From assembly GCA_049671305.1 (NCBI GenBank), contig JBATUR010000066.1:1-19620 (forward strand): a stretch of 19,620 bases of DNA, given 5' to 3'. This DNA comes from CADCTM01 sp049671305 (lineage in GTDB: Bacteria; Cyanobacteriota; Cyanobacteriia; Cyanobacteriales; Coleofasciculaceae). Shown here one piece after another: positions 1 to 7,628 of the stretch. The notes below the pieces were generated by a model that saw nothing but the letters and a program-made list of their open reading frames with translations, made no database searches and had not been told where the DNA came from. How positions within the stretch are numbered: position 1 is the stretch's first letter; each line of letters opens with the position of its first letter. A program made the translations under genes and the position numbers.

Positions 1-2
1 TG

Positions 3-401
3 ATTGAAAATGCTGAACGTTTTGGATTATCTCAATTGCATCAATTAAGAGGTCGTGTTGGTCGAGGTTCTGCTCAATCTTTTTGCTTGTTAATGAGTAG
101 TTCTAAGACGGATACAGCAAAGCAACGCTTAGGGGTTTTGGAACAGTCGCAGGATGGCTTTTTTATCTCGGAAATGGATATGCGTTTTCGTGGTCCTGGT
201 GAGGTTTTGGGGAGGCGTCAGTCGGGGTTAGCAGATTTTGCGTTGGCGAGTTTGGTGGAAGATCAAGAAGTCTTGAATTTGGCAAGGGATGCGGCGGAAA
301 AGATAATTGTTCGAGATGATAAATTGAAGGGGTTAAAGTTAATTCGGGATGAGTTGGAGTATCGTTATTCTAAATTGTTGGCTGGGGCGATTTTGACGTG
401 A
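3..401 (+). CDS. recG: ATP-dependent DNA helicase RecG, C-terminal part (5' truncated by window edge)
   Basis: The reading frame is open from base 3, so the gene starts outside the window; 132 C-terminal residues are visible. It opens with IENAERFGLSQLHQLRGRVGRG-type sequence, the superfamily 2 helicase motif VI (Q-x-x-G-R-x-G-R) as found in RecG. Next come the RecG tail signatures RLGVLEQSQDGFFISEMDMRFRGPGE and GRRQSGLADF. RecG is a branched-DNA translocase that remodels stalled replication forks, R-loops and Holliday junctions in the cytoplasm. A first internal TTG at 36 is not the real start because homology continues upstream of it. The gene ends with TGA and converges with the minus-strand DUF262 gene, leaving only 14 bases between the two stops and no visible terminator. 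The family assignment is secure; the wedge domain and helicase motifs I-V cannot be checked here. Confidence 0.93.
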   Translation: MENAERFGLSQLHQLRGRVGRGSAQSFCLLMSSSKTDTAKQRLGVLEQSQDGFFISEMDMRFRGPGEVLGRRQSGLADFALASLVEDQEVLNLARDAAEKIIVRDDKLKGLKLIRDELEYRYSKLLAGAILT

Positions 402-415
402 TTATTGCTTCAATC

Positions 416-2110
416 CTAGTAATTTAGACGCCAAATTTGACACGCAGCTTTAGCCATTTTATTTTGTCTTTCTTCAATCTGTTTTGCCCCCCAAACAGAA
501 GTGTTCAAAATCTCTTTTGTAATCTCTAAATTAGAAGAAGTAAAAGCGGCTGCACATTTTTCCTGAAATGAGTTGTTGCCAACTTTCCGGTTAACTGTCG
601 AGTCAAGGAGAGTCATATTACCAAGTCTATCAACGTACTGACGATGATCAATCTTTGAAAACTGCACTAGCCATGACTCACTTGGTTTTTGAGGAAGAAT
701 ATGCTCTAGATTTAGTTCTGTGCCGTTAGGGTTAGCAACTAATTCTTTACTACCCATATAGTGACTATTAATCTCGCTCAATATATACCTTGCTAGCTTT
801 ATATTGCTTGCCGTTATAGTTTTATCAGCAAAATATTTAGCAAATTCGGCATCGTTAGGATAAAACTCCTTAAGTTGCTCGAAAATAACTTTAATAGACT
901 TCGGATTTTGCTCTCGAATATATATAGCCGTTTTACTGTAAGCAGATTCTAGTTTATTAGGGTTAAATCCACAAATAATATTGTAGCGTAATGAAAAAAC
1001 AACTAACATTCTTAAAACTTTTGCAAACAGCTCATCAGAAAGACTTTCTTTCGCCGCTATTAAAACTGAATAGCATTGACTTACTTTGAAAAGACTTAGT
1101 AAGGAGAGATCTTTTTTAAAGCTTGAGTCATAAGAATCCCAAACCGGACTTTGAGGATTATCAAGCGCACCATAAACCTCAGCAGCTTCCCGCAATTGAT
1201 TGACAAAGTTAAAGATGTCAGATGAATTTCGTACTTTGTCGGCGATTTTACGATATAAATCTTTCTCGCTTACAACTCCATATTTTGAAATCCAGTAATG
1301 GCGGATAAACTTGGTTAACTCAAACCTTCCAACTACAAGATTAATTTCTTTCCATTTACTTTGAACTTCTGGGAGTCTGTTAGCTGCTTTTGAAAAAAGA
1401 TAATTTTTTAATAAATCTGCTACCGATAAGTCTAAACCTCTATTATTTAAAGTTTCAAATATTAAGTAGGAATTAGCTTCATCAGCAACAGAAATCATAA
1501 TAGCAATCATTTTGTCTCTAATGCATTCTTCGAGTTGAATTAAGGCTTCTATAAACTCTTCTGTTTTAGAAATCCGATCTTGAATTTTCTTGTATAGAAA
1601 TAAATATGCATCAATAACAAGCTTGTGGTGTTTAGGTAAAGTTCTCTTTTTAGCAATATCCTGTAACTCACTAATTTTTTTAGACTCAACAATATTTTCT
1701 TGATAAAACTGATTGTTATTTTCATTAAGGATTAGCTTTGGCTCTGTCTTGCGCGCCCGGAGATTTAACGATCCTAAATAGCTTTGTGAAATTGCTTGAG
1801 CTAGCTCGTTATCTCCTTTTTCTTTAGCAATATCCCTGAGAGCACACATTAGTAATGAAATTGTTGTCAAGCGTTGTTGTCCATCTATCAGCATTAACTC
1901 AGGTTTTTTGGAATTGTTGACAACAATCGCGCCTACAAAGTGTTCACTACGATTCTCATCCATTGTTTCAGTAATATCATTCCAAAGCTGTTCAACCTCT
2001 GTTTCTGTCCAGGAGTAATTTCTTTGGAAGGGAGGTATGGAATAGTAACTACTGCCAGCAAGTAGCTCTCCAAAGCTCATCAATCGACTATCAATAGTAC
2101 TGGTCGCCAT
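416..2110 (-). CDS. DUF262/DUF1524 (GmrSD-like) protein, probable DNA-targeting defence nuclease
   Basis: This is a 564-residue protein. The N-terminal DUF262 (ParB/Srx-like NTPase fold) carries IPPFQRNYSW at residues 25-34 and IDGQQRLTT at 75-83, both diagnostic. The C-terminal DUF1524 is an HNH-type (His-Me) nuclease domain, seen as LEHILPQ at about 468-474 (candidate catalytic His470) and GNMTLL at 497-502, followed by the conserved N-R-K segment. The single-chain DUF262-DUF1524 layout is that of the type IV restriction enzyme GmrSD, which cuts modified (glucosylated hydroxymethylcytosine) phage DNA, and of BREX-associated BrxU; the modification recognised here is unknown. A good Shine-Dalgarno (AGGAGTG) sits about 8 bases before the ATG. 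The gene looks more AT-rich than its neighbours and stands alone between recG and a decayed nuclease gene, which suggests horizontal acquisition. Both catalytic signatures appear intact, so it is probably functional. Confidence 0.88.
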   Translation of the reverse strand: MATSTIDSRLMSFGELLAGSSYYSIPPFQRNYSWTETEVEQLWNDITETMDENRSEHFVGAIVVNNSKKPELMLIDGQQRLTTISLLMCALRDIAKEKGDNELAQAISQSYLGSLNLRARKTEPKLILNENNNQFYQENIVESKKISELQDIAKKRTLPKHHKLVIDAYLFLYKKIQDRISKTEEFIEALIQLEECIRDKMIAIMISVADEANSYLIFETLNNRGLDLSVADLLKNYLFSKAANRLPEVQSKWKEINLVVGRFELTKFIRHYWISKYGVVSEKDLYRKIADKVRNSSDIFNFVNQLREAAEVYGALDNPQSPVWDSYDSSFKKDLSLLSLFKVSQCYSVLIAAKESLSDELFAKVLRMLVVFSLRYNIICGFNPNKLESAYSKTAIYIREQNPKSIKVIFEQLKEFYPNDAEFAKYFADKTITASNIKLARYILSEINSHYMGSKELVANPNGTELNLEHILPQKPSESWLVQFSKIDHRQYVDRLGNMTLLDSTVNRKVGNNSFQEKCAAAFTSSNLEITKEILNTSVWGAKQIEERQNKMAKAACQIWRLNY

Positions 2111-2316
2111 TGGAACACTCCTATAATTTCAGAAAAAGTTATCAGTTCTTACTATGATGTCGTGCAGCATACATATAAGCAACTTCTCTCGGATGATTTA
2201 CTTGGTTTAACTGGCTTCTAGAGGCGGAGCAGACTTCTTAAATCAATCATCCCTCATTCTAGTCTCAACAGAATAAAATACCATTACTTTCAATTAAGAT
2301 TTGGCAAAATTTTGAC

Positions 2317-2666
2317 ATGACAGATCATGACCGCTTATTTAAAGAACTCCTCTCCACATTCTTTATAGAATTTCTAGAACTATTTTTCCCAAAATTAATT
2401 ACTATCTAGAACCAAATTCTTTACAACTTGATAAAGAAATCTTCACCGATGTAAATGCAGGTTAACGTTACGAATCCGACTTAATCTTCAAAACAAGATT
2501 TAAAAACCAAGACCCATTTTTTCTCATTCATACCGAACATCAAGCACGAACCGAAACCACTTTCAGTAAACAAAAGTTTCGCTAGTTTGTCAGTTTGTAT
2601 GAATTTGCTGAGGCATTGCTTGATTTCTCGAATACTGAAGATTTAATGAATTGGCTGAATAGATAA
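2317..2666 (+). pseudogene. Decayed Rpn/DUF4351-type PD-(D/E)XK nuclease (recombination-promoting nuclease/putative transposase family)
   Basis: Translation from ATG 2317 gives MTDHDRLFKELLSTFFIEFL, the typical start of the cyanobacterial DUF4351/Rpn family. That frame stops at TAG 2407. Moving one base around 2389-2394 restores the family sequence: INYYLEPNSLQLDKEIFTD, then RYESDLIFKTRF and PFFLIHTEHQA, which hold the D and E-x-Q nuclease core. The restored frame is broken by TAA at 2463 and TAG at 2583. After the second stop the sequence jumps to EALLDFSNTEDLMNWL, which resembles the family's C-terminus, so the middle of the gene (probably more than 100 codons) appears deleted. One frameshift, two nonsense codons and a deletion show an old pseudogene. 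Family members are PD-(D/E)XK nucleases linked to recombination. The assignment rests on remembered family sequence, not a database search. Confidence 0.78.
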
Positions 2667-2813
2667 TTAAAGTCTAATTCTTACAGCATACTTCGTGATT
2701 TCTACTCATAGCAGCGCTCTATTACCATTACCTTTCCATAATCTCGCCTCTAGATAGACGCCTCAACGCGATCGCATATCCTACCATTAGGTAACCAGTT
2801 TCCCATCTTTCCC

Positions 2814-3248
2814 ATGAAATCCACTCCTAAAAATCATCGTATCAAAGAAATTTTCCGAGGCTTTCTTGCCTTCGCCATCATCATCGTCGGCATCACTCAT
2901 TTCATTTATCCTGATCAATTTGCCCGTATTGTACCGCCACCTTTTCCACCCCTTCCCTCCGTATACATTAGCGGCTTCTTTGAAATTTTAGGCGGTATTG
3001 GTTTACTAATTCCCCTCGTTAGTGTCGCTGCTGCCTGGGGACTAATTTCTCTATTTATTGCCGTCTATCCTGCTAATATCTACATGACCTTACATAATAT
3101 TCAAATTGACGGTATTCCTCAGAATCAGGCTTTATATTTAGCAAGATTACCCCTACAATTCCTCTTAATTGCCTGGGCATATTGGTATACTCGTAACCCA
3201 CAAACACAAATAGGATCAGCCAAAGTCGAGTCTTTAACTCATCAATAA
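2814..3248 (+). CDS. DoxX-family integral membrane protein
   Basis: This 144-residue protein has four likely membrane helices at about residues 13-32, 50-68, 71-90 and 108-126. The charged N-terminus and the loop H-F-x-x-P-D-x-F after helix 1 are typical of DoxX/DoxD-like proteins. The family is named from the DoxD subunit of an archaeal thiosulfate:quinone oxidoreductase; small bacterial members have been tied to redox or thiol stress, but the biochemical role of stand-alone cyanobacterial copies is not established. The helix pair joined by PPPFPPLPS and the sequence FFEILGGIGLLIP match the family core. No strong Shine-Dalgarno is visible before the ATG. The gene converges on glpK with about 21 bases between stops. 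Family is fairly sure; function is open. Confidence 0.82.
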   Translation: MKSTPKNHRIKEIFRGFLAFAIIIVGITHFIYPDQFARIVPPPFPPLPSVYISGFFEILGGIGLLIPLVSVAAAWGLISLFIAVYPANIYMTLHNIQIDGIPQNQALYLARLPLQFLLIAWAYWYTRNPQTQIGSAKVESLTHQ

Positions 3249-3269
3249 AAGGCTCTTTTATCCTCAACT

Positions 3270-4763
3270 TTAATCCAACCAATTTTTAGTTGAAACAGCC
3301 TTTTGCCAAACAACAAAGCTTGCCAATCTTTGATTAGCATCGGCACTTGGCTCAAAAACTCGGTCAATTTGGCGACGGCTAATTAATACTTGATAATCAT
3401 CCCAAAATCCCGCCGCCAAACCCGCCGCAAATGCTACTCCCTGCACAGTAGTATCCAGCATTACTGGACGCTCAACAGGTATGCCCAACAGATCCGCTTG
3501 AAATTGCATCAAGAAATTATTTGCCGAAGCGCCACCATCCACTTTCAAAAGTTGGATTTTATCGCTACTGCAATCATCCATCGCCTGCACCACTTCTTTA
3601 ACTTGATATGCGATCGCTTCTAATACCGCCCTCACGAGGTGTTCTGCCGTCACACCCCCAGTCAAACCCAAAAACGCCCCGCGAGCGTTCATATCCCAGT
3701 GTGGAGCGCCCAAACCGCTTAATGCAGGCACAAAATAAACCCCACCATTGTCGCTAACTTGGTTTGCCATCAACTCAGTATCAGCCGCTGCTTTAATTAA
3801 ATGAATGCCGTCTCGCAACCATTGAATGCAAGCACCAGAGGTAAACATACTACCTTCCAAAGCATAGCCAACTTTTGGAAAACCTTTATTTTGTGTCCAA
3901 GCAATGGTAGAAAGAAGTTGCTGATTTTTGCGCCTAATTTGGTTCCCTGTATGTGCCACCAAAAAACTACCCGTACCATAAGTACACTTCATCAAACCAG
4001 AGCGATCGCAACCATGACCAAATAATGACGCTTGTTGATCACCTAAAACTGCCATAATCGGAATTTGGGCACCCAAAATGCTAACATCCATAACTCCAAA
4101 TTCTCCCAAACTTGGTAGAATCTTCGGCATCAAATGAGGCGGAATGGCAAATAATTCTAGTAGCTGATTATCCCACTCTCCCAAAGCCAAATTCATCAGC
4201 ATTGTGCGACTGGCATTGCTATGATCAGTAGCATGAACTTTACCTTTGGTTAAATTCCACAATACCCAACTATCAATTGTGCCAGCAAGTACATTTTCTA
4301 AGTTGATTTCTACTTGATTAGAAACTACTTTTTCTAACAACCAGGCGAGTTTTGTTGCAGAAAAATAGGCATCCAAAATTAAGCCTGTGCGCTCAAAAAT
4401 CTCTTGAGCATAGTCTTTCAACTGATTACATAAAGGAGCAGTACGTCGGTCTTGCCAAACAATAGCATTATGTAACGGTTGTCCCGTATTTTTGTCCCAT
4501 AATAGACAAGTTTCACGCTGCACACTTAAACCTATTGCGGCAATTTCAGACGGCTGAATTTTGGCACGCTGCACGACAGTTTGCATAATCTCACAAGTAT
4601 CTTGCCAAATTTCTTGGGGATTATGTTCCAACCATCCAGGTTGAGGGTAATACTGAGTTAGTTCTTTGTAAGCTTGACTAACAATACTGCCTTCAGCATC
4701 AAACAGAAAGGCTCTGTTACCTGTTGTACCCAAGTCGAGGGCGAGAATGTAAGTTGAATTCAT
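3270..4763 (-). CDS. glpK: Glycerol kinase
   Basis: This 497-residue FGGY-family sugar kinase is close to the E. coli enzyme in length (502). It phosphorylates glycerol with ATP to sn-glycerol 3-phosphate, feeding lipid synthesis and glycerol use. The first ATPase motif LDLGTTGNRAFLFD lies at residues 9-22. QRET at 82-85 supplies the Arg-Glu pair that binds glycerol, and WQDRR follows at 103-107. LGDQQASLFGH and KCTYGTGSFL match the glycerol-kinase version of the family, rather than xylulokinase or gluconokinase. The C-terminal FGGY signature appears as DGGASANNFLMQFQADLLG. Nothing in the neighbourhood is glycerol-related (no glpF or glpD), so it is a stand-alone gene. The ATG lacks a close Shine-Dalgarno; an AGGAT lies further upstream. 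Confidence 0.93.
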   Translation of the reverse strand: MNSTYILALDLGTTGNRAFLFDAEGSIVSQAYKELTQYYPQPGWLEHNPQEIWQDTCEIMQTVVQRAKIQPSEIAAIGLSVQRETCLLWDKNTGQPLHNAIVWQDRRTAPLCNQLKDYAQEIFERTGLILDAYFSATKLAWLLEKVVSNQVEINLENVLAGTIDSWVLWNLTKGKVHATDHSNASRTMLMNLALGEWDNQLLELFAIPPHLMPKILPSLGEFGVMDVSILGAQIPIMAVLGDQQASLFGHGCDRSGLMKCTYGTGSFLVAHTGNQIRRKNQQLLSTIAWTQNKGFPKVGYALEGSMFTSGACIQWLRDGIHLIKAAADTELMANQVSDNGGVYFVPALSGLGAPHWDMNARGAFLGLTGGVTAEHLVRAVLEAIAYQVKEVVQAMDDCSSDKIQLLKVDGGASANNFLMQFQADLLGIPVERPVMLDTTVQGVAFAAGLAAGFWDDYQVLISRRQIDRVFEPSADANQRLASFVVWQKAVSTKNWLD

Positions 4764-4976
4764 GGCTTTTATGGTTAAAAAGAGTGAATCCTATTTTCCC
4801 CTTTCCGGTACTTTTGCTCAAAGTTTCTAAATCTCAACCCTTAGCTACTTGACAAGTATGTAAAATTGTTTCGGCAATTGAGCTGTTGGTGAAAGATGGC
4901 GATTTCTTCTGTATGATAAAACCAAGATTGGACACTAAAACATTACATCTATGATTATGTCAAGTAAACCTGAGCT

Positions 4977-5006
4977 TTGTTAAGAATTTCGTAACTCTTG
5001 TATCAT
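4977..5006 (+). promoter_or_regulatory. Candidate sigma-70-type promoter for the 69-residue gene
   Basis: TTGTTA at 4977-4982 and TATCAT at 5001-5006 are separated by 18 bases. The -10 element matches TATAAT at five of six positions and the -35 matches TTGACA at four of six. Transcription would begin near 5013 and give a leader of roughly 150 bases before the ATG at 5161. This is sequence matching only, with no other evidence. Confidence 0.35.
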
Positions 5007-5063
5007 CTTGTGTGATCTTGTTCGGGATCACTCTAAATCAGGTATCGTAAAGGAGGTAAATAA

Positions 5064-5085
5064 ATTCTTAAGTAATTCTTAAGTT
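5064..5085. repeat. Tandem 11-base direct repeat, possible response-regulator operator
   Basis: ATTCTTAAGTA at 5064-5074 is followed directly by ATTCTTAAGTT at 5075-5085, so ten of eleven bases match at a one-helical-turn spacing. Each unit contains CTTAAG. OmpR/PhoB-class regulators bind such 11-base direct repeats, and cyanobacterial Pho boxes have the form YTTAAYYW with 3-base spacers. These units depart from that consensus at one position (G instead of C/T). If the promoter proposed upstream is right, the repeats lie in the transcribed leader instead of the promoter, which would argue against a classical operator. Confidence 0.4.
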
Positions 5086-5160
5086 AATCGGTGTCTCGCT
5101 CAAGTCCAATTTATTTCCACCCTGACCCATAAAGGTTTATACCTAAAACAGGTTAACGCT

Positions 5161-5370
5161 ATGACTCCAACGATGTTACGCCAGCTCTGGTCTTTAATTG
5201 AAACCACTCAGGCTCATCTTTTACTAAAGCTAGATGATGCAAGTCTAGTGCAGTGGCTCTTGAAGCAATTTAATCAAGAAAGATCACTCAACCATGAAGA
5301 AGTGGATCTTTTGAATGATTATCTCAACAATCGCTTGTCTTTGATCCGAGACTTAGCACAACAGCGCTGA
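5161..5370 (+). CDS. Small conserved-type hypothetical protein (69 residues)
   Basis: I do not recognise the product with confidence. The 69-residue sequence is free of cysteine, rich in Leu and charged residues, and predicted to be all helical: RQLWSLIETTQ, then a second helix around LVQWLLKQF, then a longer C-terminal helix ending in LIRDLAQQR. There is no signal peptide or membrane segment, so it is probably cytoplasmic. It resembles the many short helical proteins found only in cyanobacteria. The ATG at 5161 is the only usable start, because an in-frame TAA lies at 5080 with no ATG, GTG or TTG between. The region just before the start has no real Shine-Dalgarno, although a perfect one lies about 100 bases upstream. 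The protein-like composition and the upstream regulatory features support a real gene. Confidence 0.62.
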   Translation: MTPTMLRQLWSLIETTQAHLLLKLDDASLVQWLLKQFNQERSLNHEEVDLLNDYLNNRLSLIRDLAQQR

Positions 5371-5471
5371 AATTAGTTCTACATCAGATTGGCAATAAAA
5401 CCTAGTTCCAAAAGCTAAGGTTACAAAAAATTTACTAATAGCGCGACGCGACTACACAAGCCGTCAAAAAA

Positions 5472-5523
5472 AATTAGTGGTTAGTTACCGAGTCGAAACG
5501 TAGGGAAAAACCAACCATTAATT
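5472..5523. repeat. Imperfect inverted repeat downstream of the 69-residue gene
   Basis: AATTAGTGGTTAGTT at 5472-5486 pairs with AACCAACCATTAATT at 5509-5523: 13 of 15 positions are Watson-Crick and the two mismatches are G-T/G-U type. The loop is 22 bases. It lies in the gap between the convergent 69-residue gene and the unknown membrane gene. It could be a structured 3' end, a small RNA hairpin or a short palindromic element. There is no T tract after either arm, so it is not a classical terminator. Confidence 0.4.
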
Positions 5524-5618
5524 AAGCTTTGGCGTCGATAGTCAAAATTTTAAACCCTTTACCAAATTGGGGCAATTTGCAACTGTCTACCATTTTGCCC
5601 AATAACTAAAATCGCTTA

Positions 5619-6236
5619 CTATTTTTGGGCAGGCGGAAAACTTTGTGGCGGTATCTTCTCATAATTAGAGGGAGTACTGGATGCCGGAGCTTTCTGCGGG
5701 GTAAGCATATTTGAGACTAAACTGTAAGCAAAATAAGAAGGTATCACAATTACCATAGCAGCAGCGATCGCACCAAACAGATGAAGTCGTGTCCAGGAAG
5801 CCCCATAATGAGAACGATAAGGGTCATAAGGAAGCTGTGTTTCATCTAAAACATTACGCAAAGCAATCAAGCGCTTGAAGCGTATACGCCGATCATCCAG
5901 TTTTTCCAATAAAATCCAACCCGCCTTAGCTTCCTCCTGACATAGCTGTTGCAACACCGCCTGATCACGAAACAAATCACTACTAGCACGTACAATCTTA
6001 AACTCCCAGCCTACCATCTGTTGGTCTGCTGGTGCTGGTATGGGACGATGATTAACCTTGCCGTTTGATGGCGATGCTGAAATAGAATCTTCTTTTGATT
6101 CAAAACAAGTCAAACTTTCTTCCTCCTGCTGTAGCTGCCCAGTAAGTACCTGTCGCCAGCGCAGCAATCCACTCACCACCACAGCTTGCCAACCCAGATT
6201 ACCTACCAACAGACTCCAAATTGTGATTTCGAGCAT
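5619..6236 (-). CDS. Conserved cyanobacterial-type membrane-anchored protein of unknown function
   Basis: I do not recognise a named family. The 205 residues fall into four parts: a hydrophobic N-terminal segment (about 4-26), a polar variable linker (35-72), a compact soluble core (about 77-122) and a clear membrane helix (about 151-176) followed by a Pro/Ser-rich tail. The core reads GWEFKIVRASSDLF...LCQEEAKAGWILLEKLDDRRIRFKR and looks conserved; its pattern (a strand, then E-A-x-x-G-W, then a strand) recalls the small DUF4177-type fold, which is only a guess. Topology is uncertain, but the core is likely held at the membrane. It lies downstream of ribD in the same direction with 98 bases between, so co-transcription is possible. 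Its stop codon lies inside an inverted repeat (TGCCCAA 5596-5602 with TTGGGCA 5625-5631). Confidence 0.68.
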   Translation of the reverse strand: MLEITIWSLLVGNLGWQAVVVSGLLRWRQVLTGQLQQEEESLTCFESKEDSISASPSNGKVNHRPIPAPADQQMVGWEFKIVRASSDLFRDQAVLQQLCQEEAKAGWILLEKLDDRRIRFKRLIALRNVLDETQLPYDPYRSHYGASWTRLHLFGAIAAAMVIVIPSYFAYSLVSNMLTPQKAPASSTPSNYEKIPPQSFPPAQK

Positions 6237-6262
6237 TACCCTTGATTGTGCGCTAAGTGGAA

Positions 6263-6280
6263 ATTGGGGATTGGGGATTG
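6263..6280. repeat. Short tandem heptamer repeat (ATTGGGG)
   Basis: Two perfect copies of ATTGGGG (6263-6269 and 6270-6276) are followed by a partial ATTG, in the 98-base gap between ribD and the next gene. Short tandem heptamers of this kind are known in intergenic DNA of filamentous cyanobacteria (STRR sequences). With so few copies this is only a weak example. Confidence 0.45.
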
Positions 6281-6334
6281 CAAATTGGCGATTAACAATA
6301 ATTGCCCAATTTGTCCAATGTGAACGACTAATAA

Positions 6335-7471
6335 CTAATTGGGCAAATCACCTTCCACCACATAATCTGAGCCTAATTGACGCCAAGTCACGTTTTCTAA
6401 GGTGAGAGCCTCAGTCATTGTGGCAAATCCCAAATCTCCCACAGGTGAAGGAGCAATTGTGCCACCAACGATTTTCGGGGCGATGAAAGCCAGGACTTTT
6501 TGCACGGCGCGATCGCTAATTGCACTTGCTGCCAAAATCCCGCCACATTCCCACAACACACTAGACAACTGACGTTCATATAAATATGTCATCACTTGCT
6601 GCGGTGTTAAAGGACTCAACTCCACCACCTCCACACCCCTTTTCAGTAGTTGCTGTTGCAAATCCGGATTAGCGCCAACCTCTGTCAAAACCAAAGTCGG
6701 CGCGTCAGTAATTTGCCACAAATGGGCATCTAGAGGCAAATTAAGAGTACGACTCATCACAATTCTTAGGGGATTATGAGCATCGGCATGATGACTTGTT
6801 AAATAAGGATTATCTTGACGCACCGTATTGCCACCAACAATTACCGCATCACAAGCAGCGCGGAGTTGATGCACATGATGCCTTGCTTCCTTACCCGTCA
6901 CCCAAGTACTATGACCGCTAATTGTGGCAATTTTGCCATCCAAAGTCATGGCATATTTCAAAATTCCCAAAGGACGTTTATATAAGATGCGATGAATAAA
7001 AGCTTGATTTAGCTTACGGCAAGCGGCTTCTTCTATTCCTACCACAACCTCAATGCCAGCGCTGCGTAAACGCTCAATGCCGCCGCCAGAAACCCGTGGA
7101 TCGGGGTCAACCATGCCCACAACAACTTTCTTCACTCCAGCCGCAATTAGGGCTTCTGTGCAAGGTGGTGTACGTCCGTAATGATTGCACGGCTCTAAAT
7201 TGACATAAACCGTGGCGTTTTTCGCCTGTTCAGCCGCAGCACGCAAAGCAAAAACTTCGGCATGAGGTTGACCGGCACCTGGATGAAACCCTTCCCCAAC
7301 AATTACTTGCTCTTGGACAATTACGGAGCCGACAAGGGGATTTGGGGTGGTTCGTCCGAGGGCGGATCTTGCCAGTTCAAGACATCGTTGCATCATAATC
7401 TGATCAAACGAGAAGGAGACAGAAGACGCTTGTTGTGGCTCAATTTGGGCGTCTACGGGAAAGTTTTCCAT
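6335..7471 (-). CDS. ribD: Bifunctional riboflavin biosynthesis protein RibD (deaminase/reductase)
   Basis: This 378-residue protein catalyses the second and third steps of riboflavin synthesis: deamination of the diaminopyrimidine made from GTP, then NADPH-dependent reduction of the ribosyl side chain. The N-terminal cytidine-deaminase-like domain (about 25-145) shows the zinc site: H70-A-E72, with the catalytic Glu, and PCNHYGRTPPC giving Cys95 and Cys104. The C-terminal reductase domain (about 165-370, DHFR-like) shows KYAMTLDGKIA, the S-x-W-V-T-G motif and IVGGNTVRQDNP. The ATG at 7471 gives a 25-residue polar extension before MMQRCLELAR, where many RibD proteins begin, so a start at codon 26 or 27 is possible. 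No FMN riboswitch is visible upstream, and other rib genes are absent, as is common in cyanobacteria. Confidence 0.95.
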   Translation of the reverse strand: MENFPVDAQIEPQQASSVSFSFDQIMMQRCLELARSALGRTTPNPLVGSVIVQEQVIVGEGFHPGAGQPHAEVFALRAAAEQAKNATVYVNLEPCNHYGRTPPCTEALIAAGVKKVVVGMVDPDPRVSGGGIERLRSAGIEVVVGIEEAACRKLNQAFIHRILYKRPLGILKYAMTLDGKIATISGHSTWVTGKEARHHVHQLRAACDAVIVGGNTVRQDNPYLTSHHADAHNPLRIVMSRTLNLPLDAHLWQITDAPTLVLTEVGANPDLQQQLLKRGVEVVELSPLTPQQVMTYLYERQLSSVLWECGGILAASAISDRAVQKVLAFIAPKIVGGTIAPSPVGDLGFATMTEALTLENVTWRQLGSDYVVEGDLPN

Positions 7472-7628
7472 GCTTGCTGTTCGGCTTAAAAAATAAAAAT
7501 TGCTCTCCTCAGTTCATGTTATTTTATTAAATTGGTCAATTCTGCCGTCGGCAAATTTATAGTTGACATAACAACCAAACTGTAGGTCTGTAATATTGCT
7601 GATTTTACAGATGAATGAGAGCTAATTA

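Larger units (their letters stand above)
4764..5160. other. 397-base intergenic region between divergent glpK and the 69-residue gene
   Basis: This gap holds the starts of two divergent genes. On the plus strand there is a candidate sigma-70 promoter (about 4977-5006), a small GTGATC/GATCAC hairpin at 5012-5031, a perfect Shine-Dalgarno AAGGAGGT at 5050-5057 that is not followed by a start codon, and two 11-base direct repeats at 5064-5085. No RNA gene is recognised. The minus-strand side gives no convincing promoter for glpK. Confidence 0.6.

Noticed and set aside
3245..3261. ATAAAAG-GCT-CTTTTAT hairpin between convergent DoxX and glpK genes
   Set aside because: Perfect but only 7 bases, almost all A-T, and without a following T tract; too weak to call a terminator.
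3073..3282. 69-residue minus-strand reading frame opposite the DoxX-like gene
   Set aside because: It lies antisense to a membrane protein gene and shows no coding signature of its own.
4931..4985. Short ATG frame (MIMSSKPELC) upstream of the proposed promoter
   Set aside because: Ten codons without a ribosome site and partly overlapping the -35 element; nothing supports translation.
5371..5618. Search for a tRNA or known cyanobacterial small RNA (Yfr1, 6S) in the gap
   Set aside because: No cloverleaf, no Yfr1 core ACUCCUCACAC and no recognisable RNA family; only the inverted repeat could be supported.
6058..6405. 115-residue plus-strand reading frame between the unknown membrane gene and ribD
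   Set aside because: It is antisense to two supported genes and low in protein-like features.
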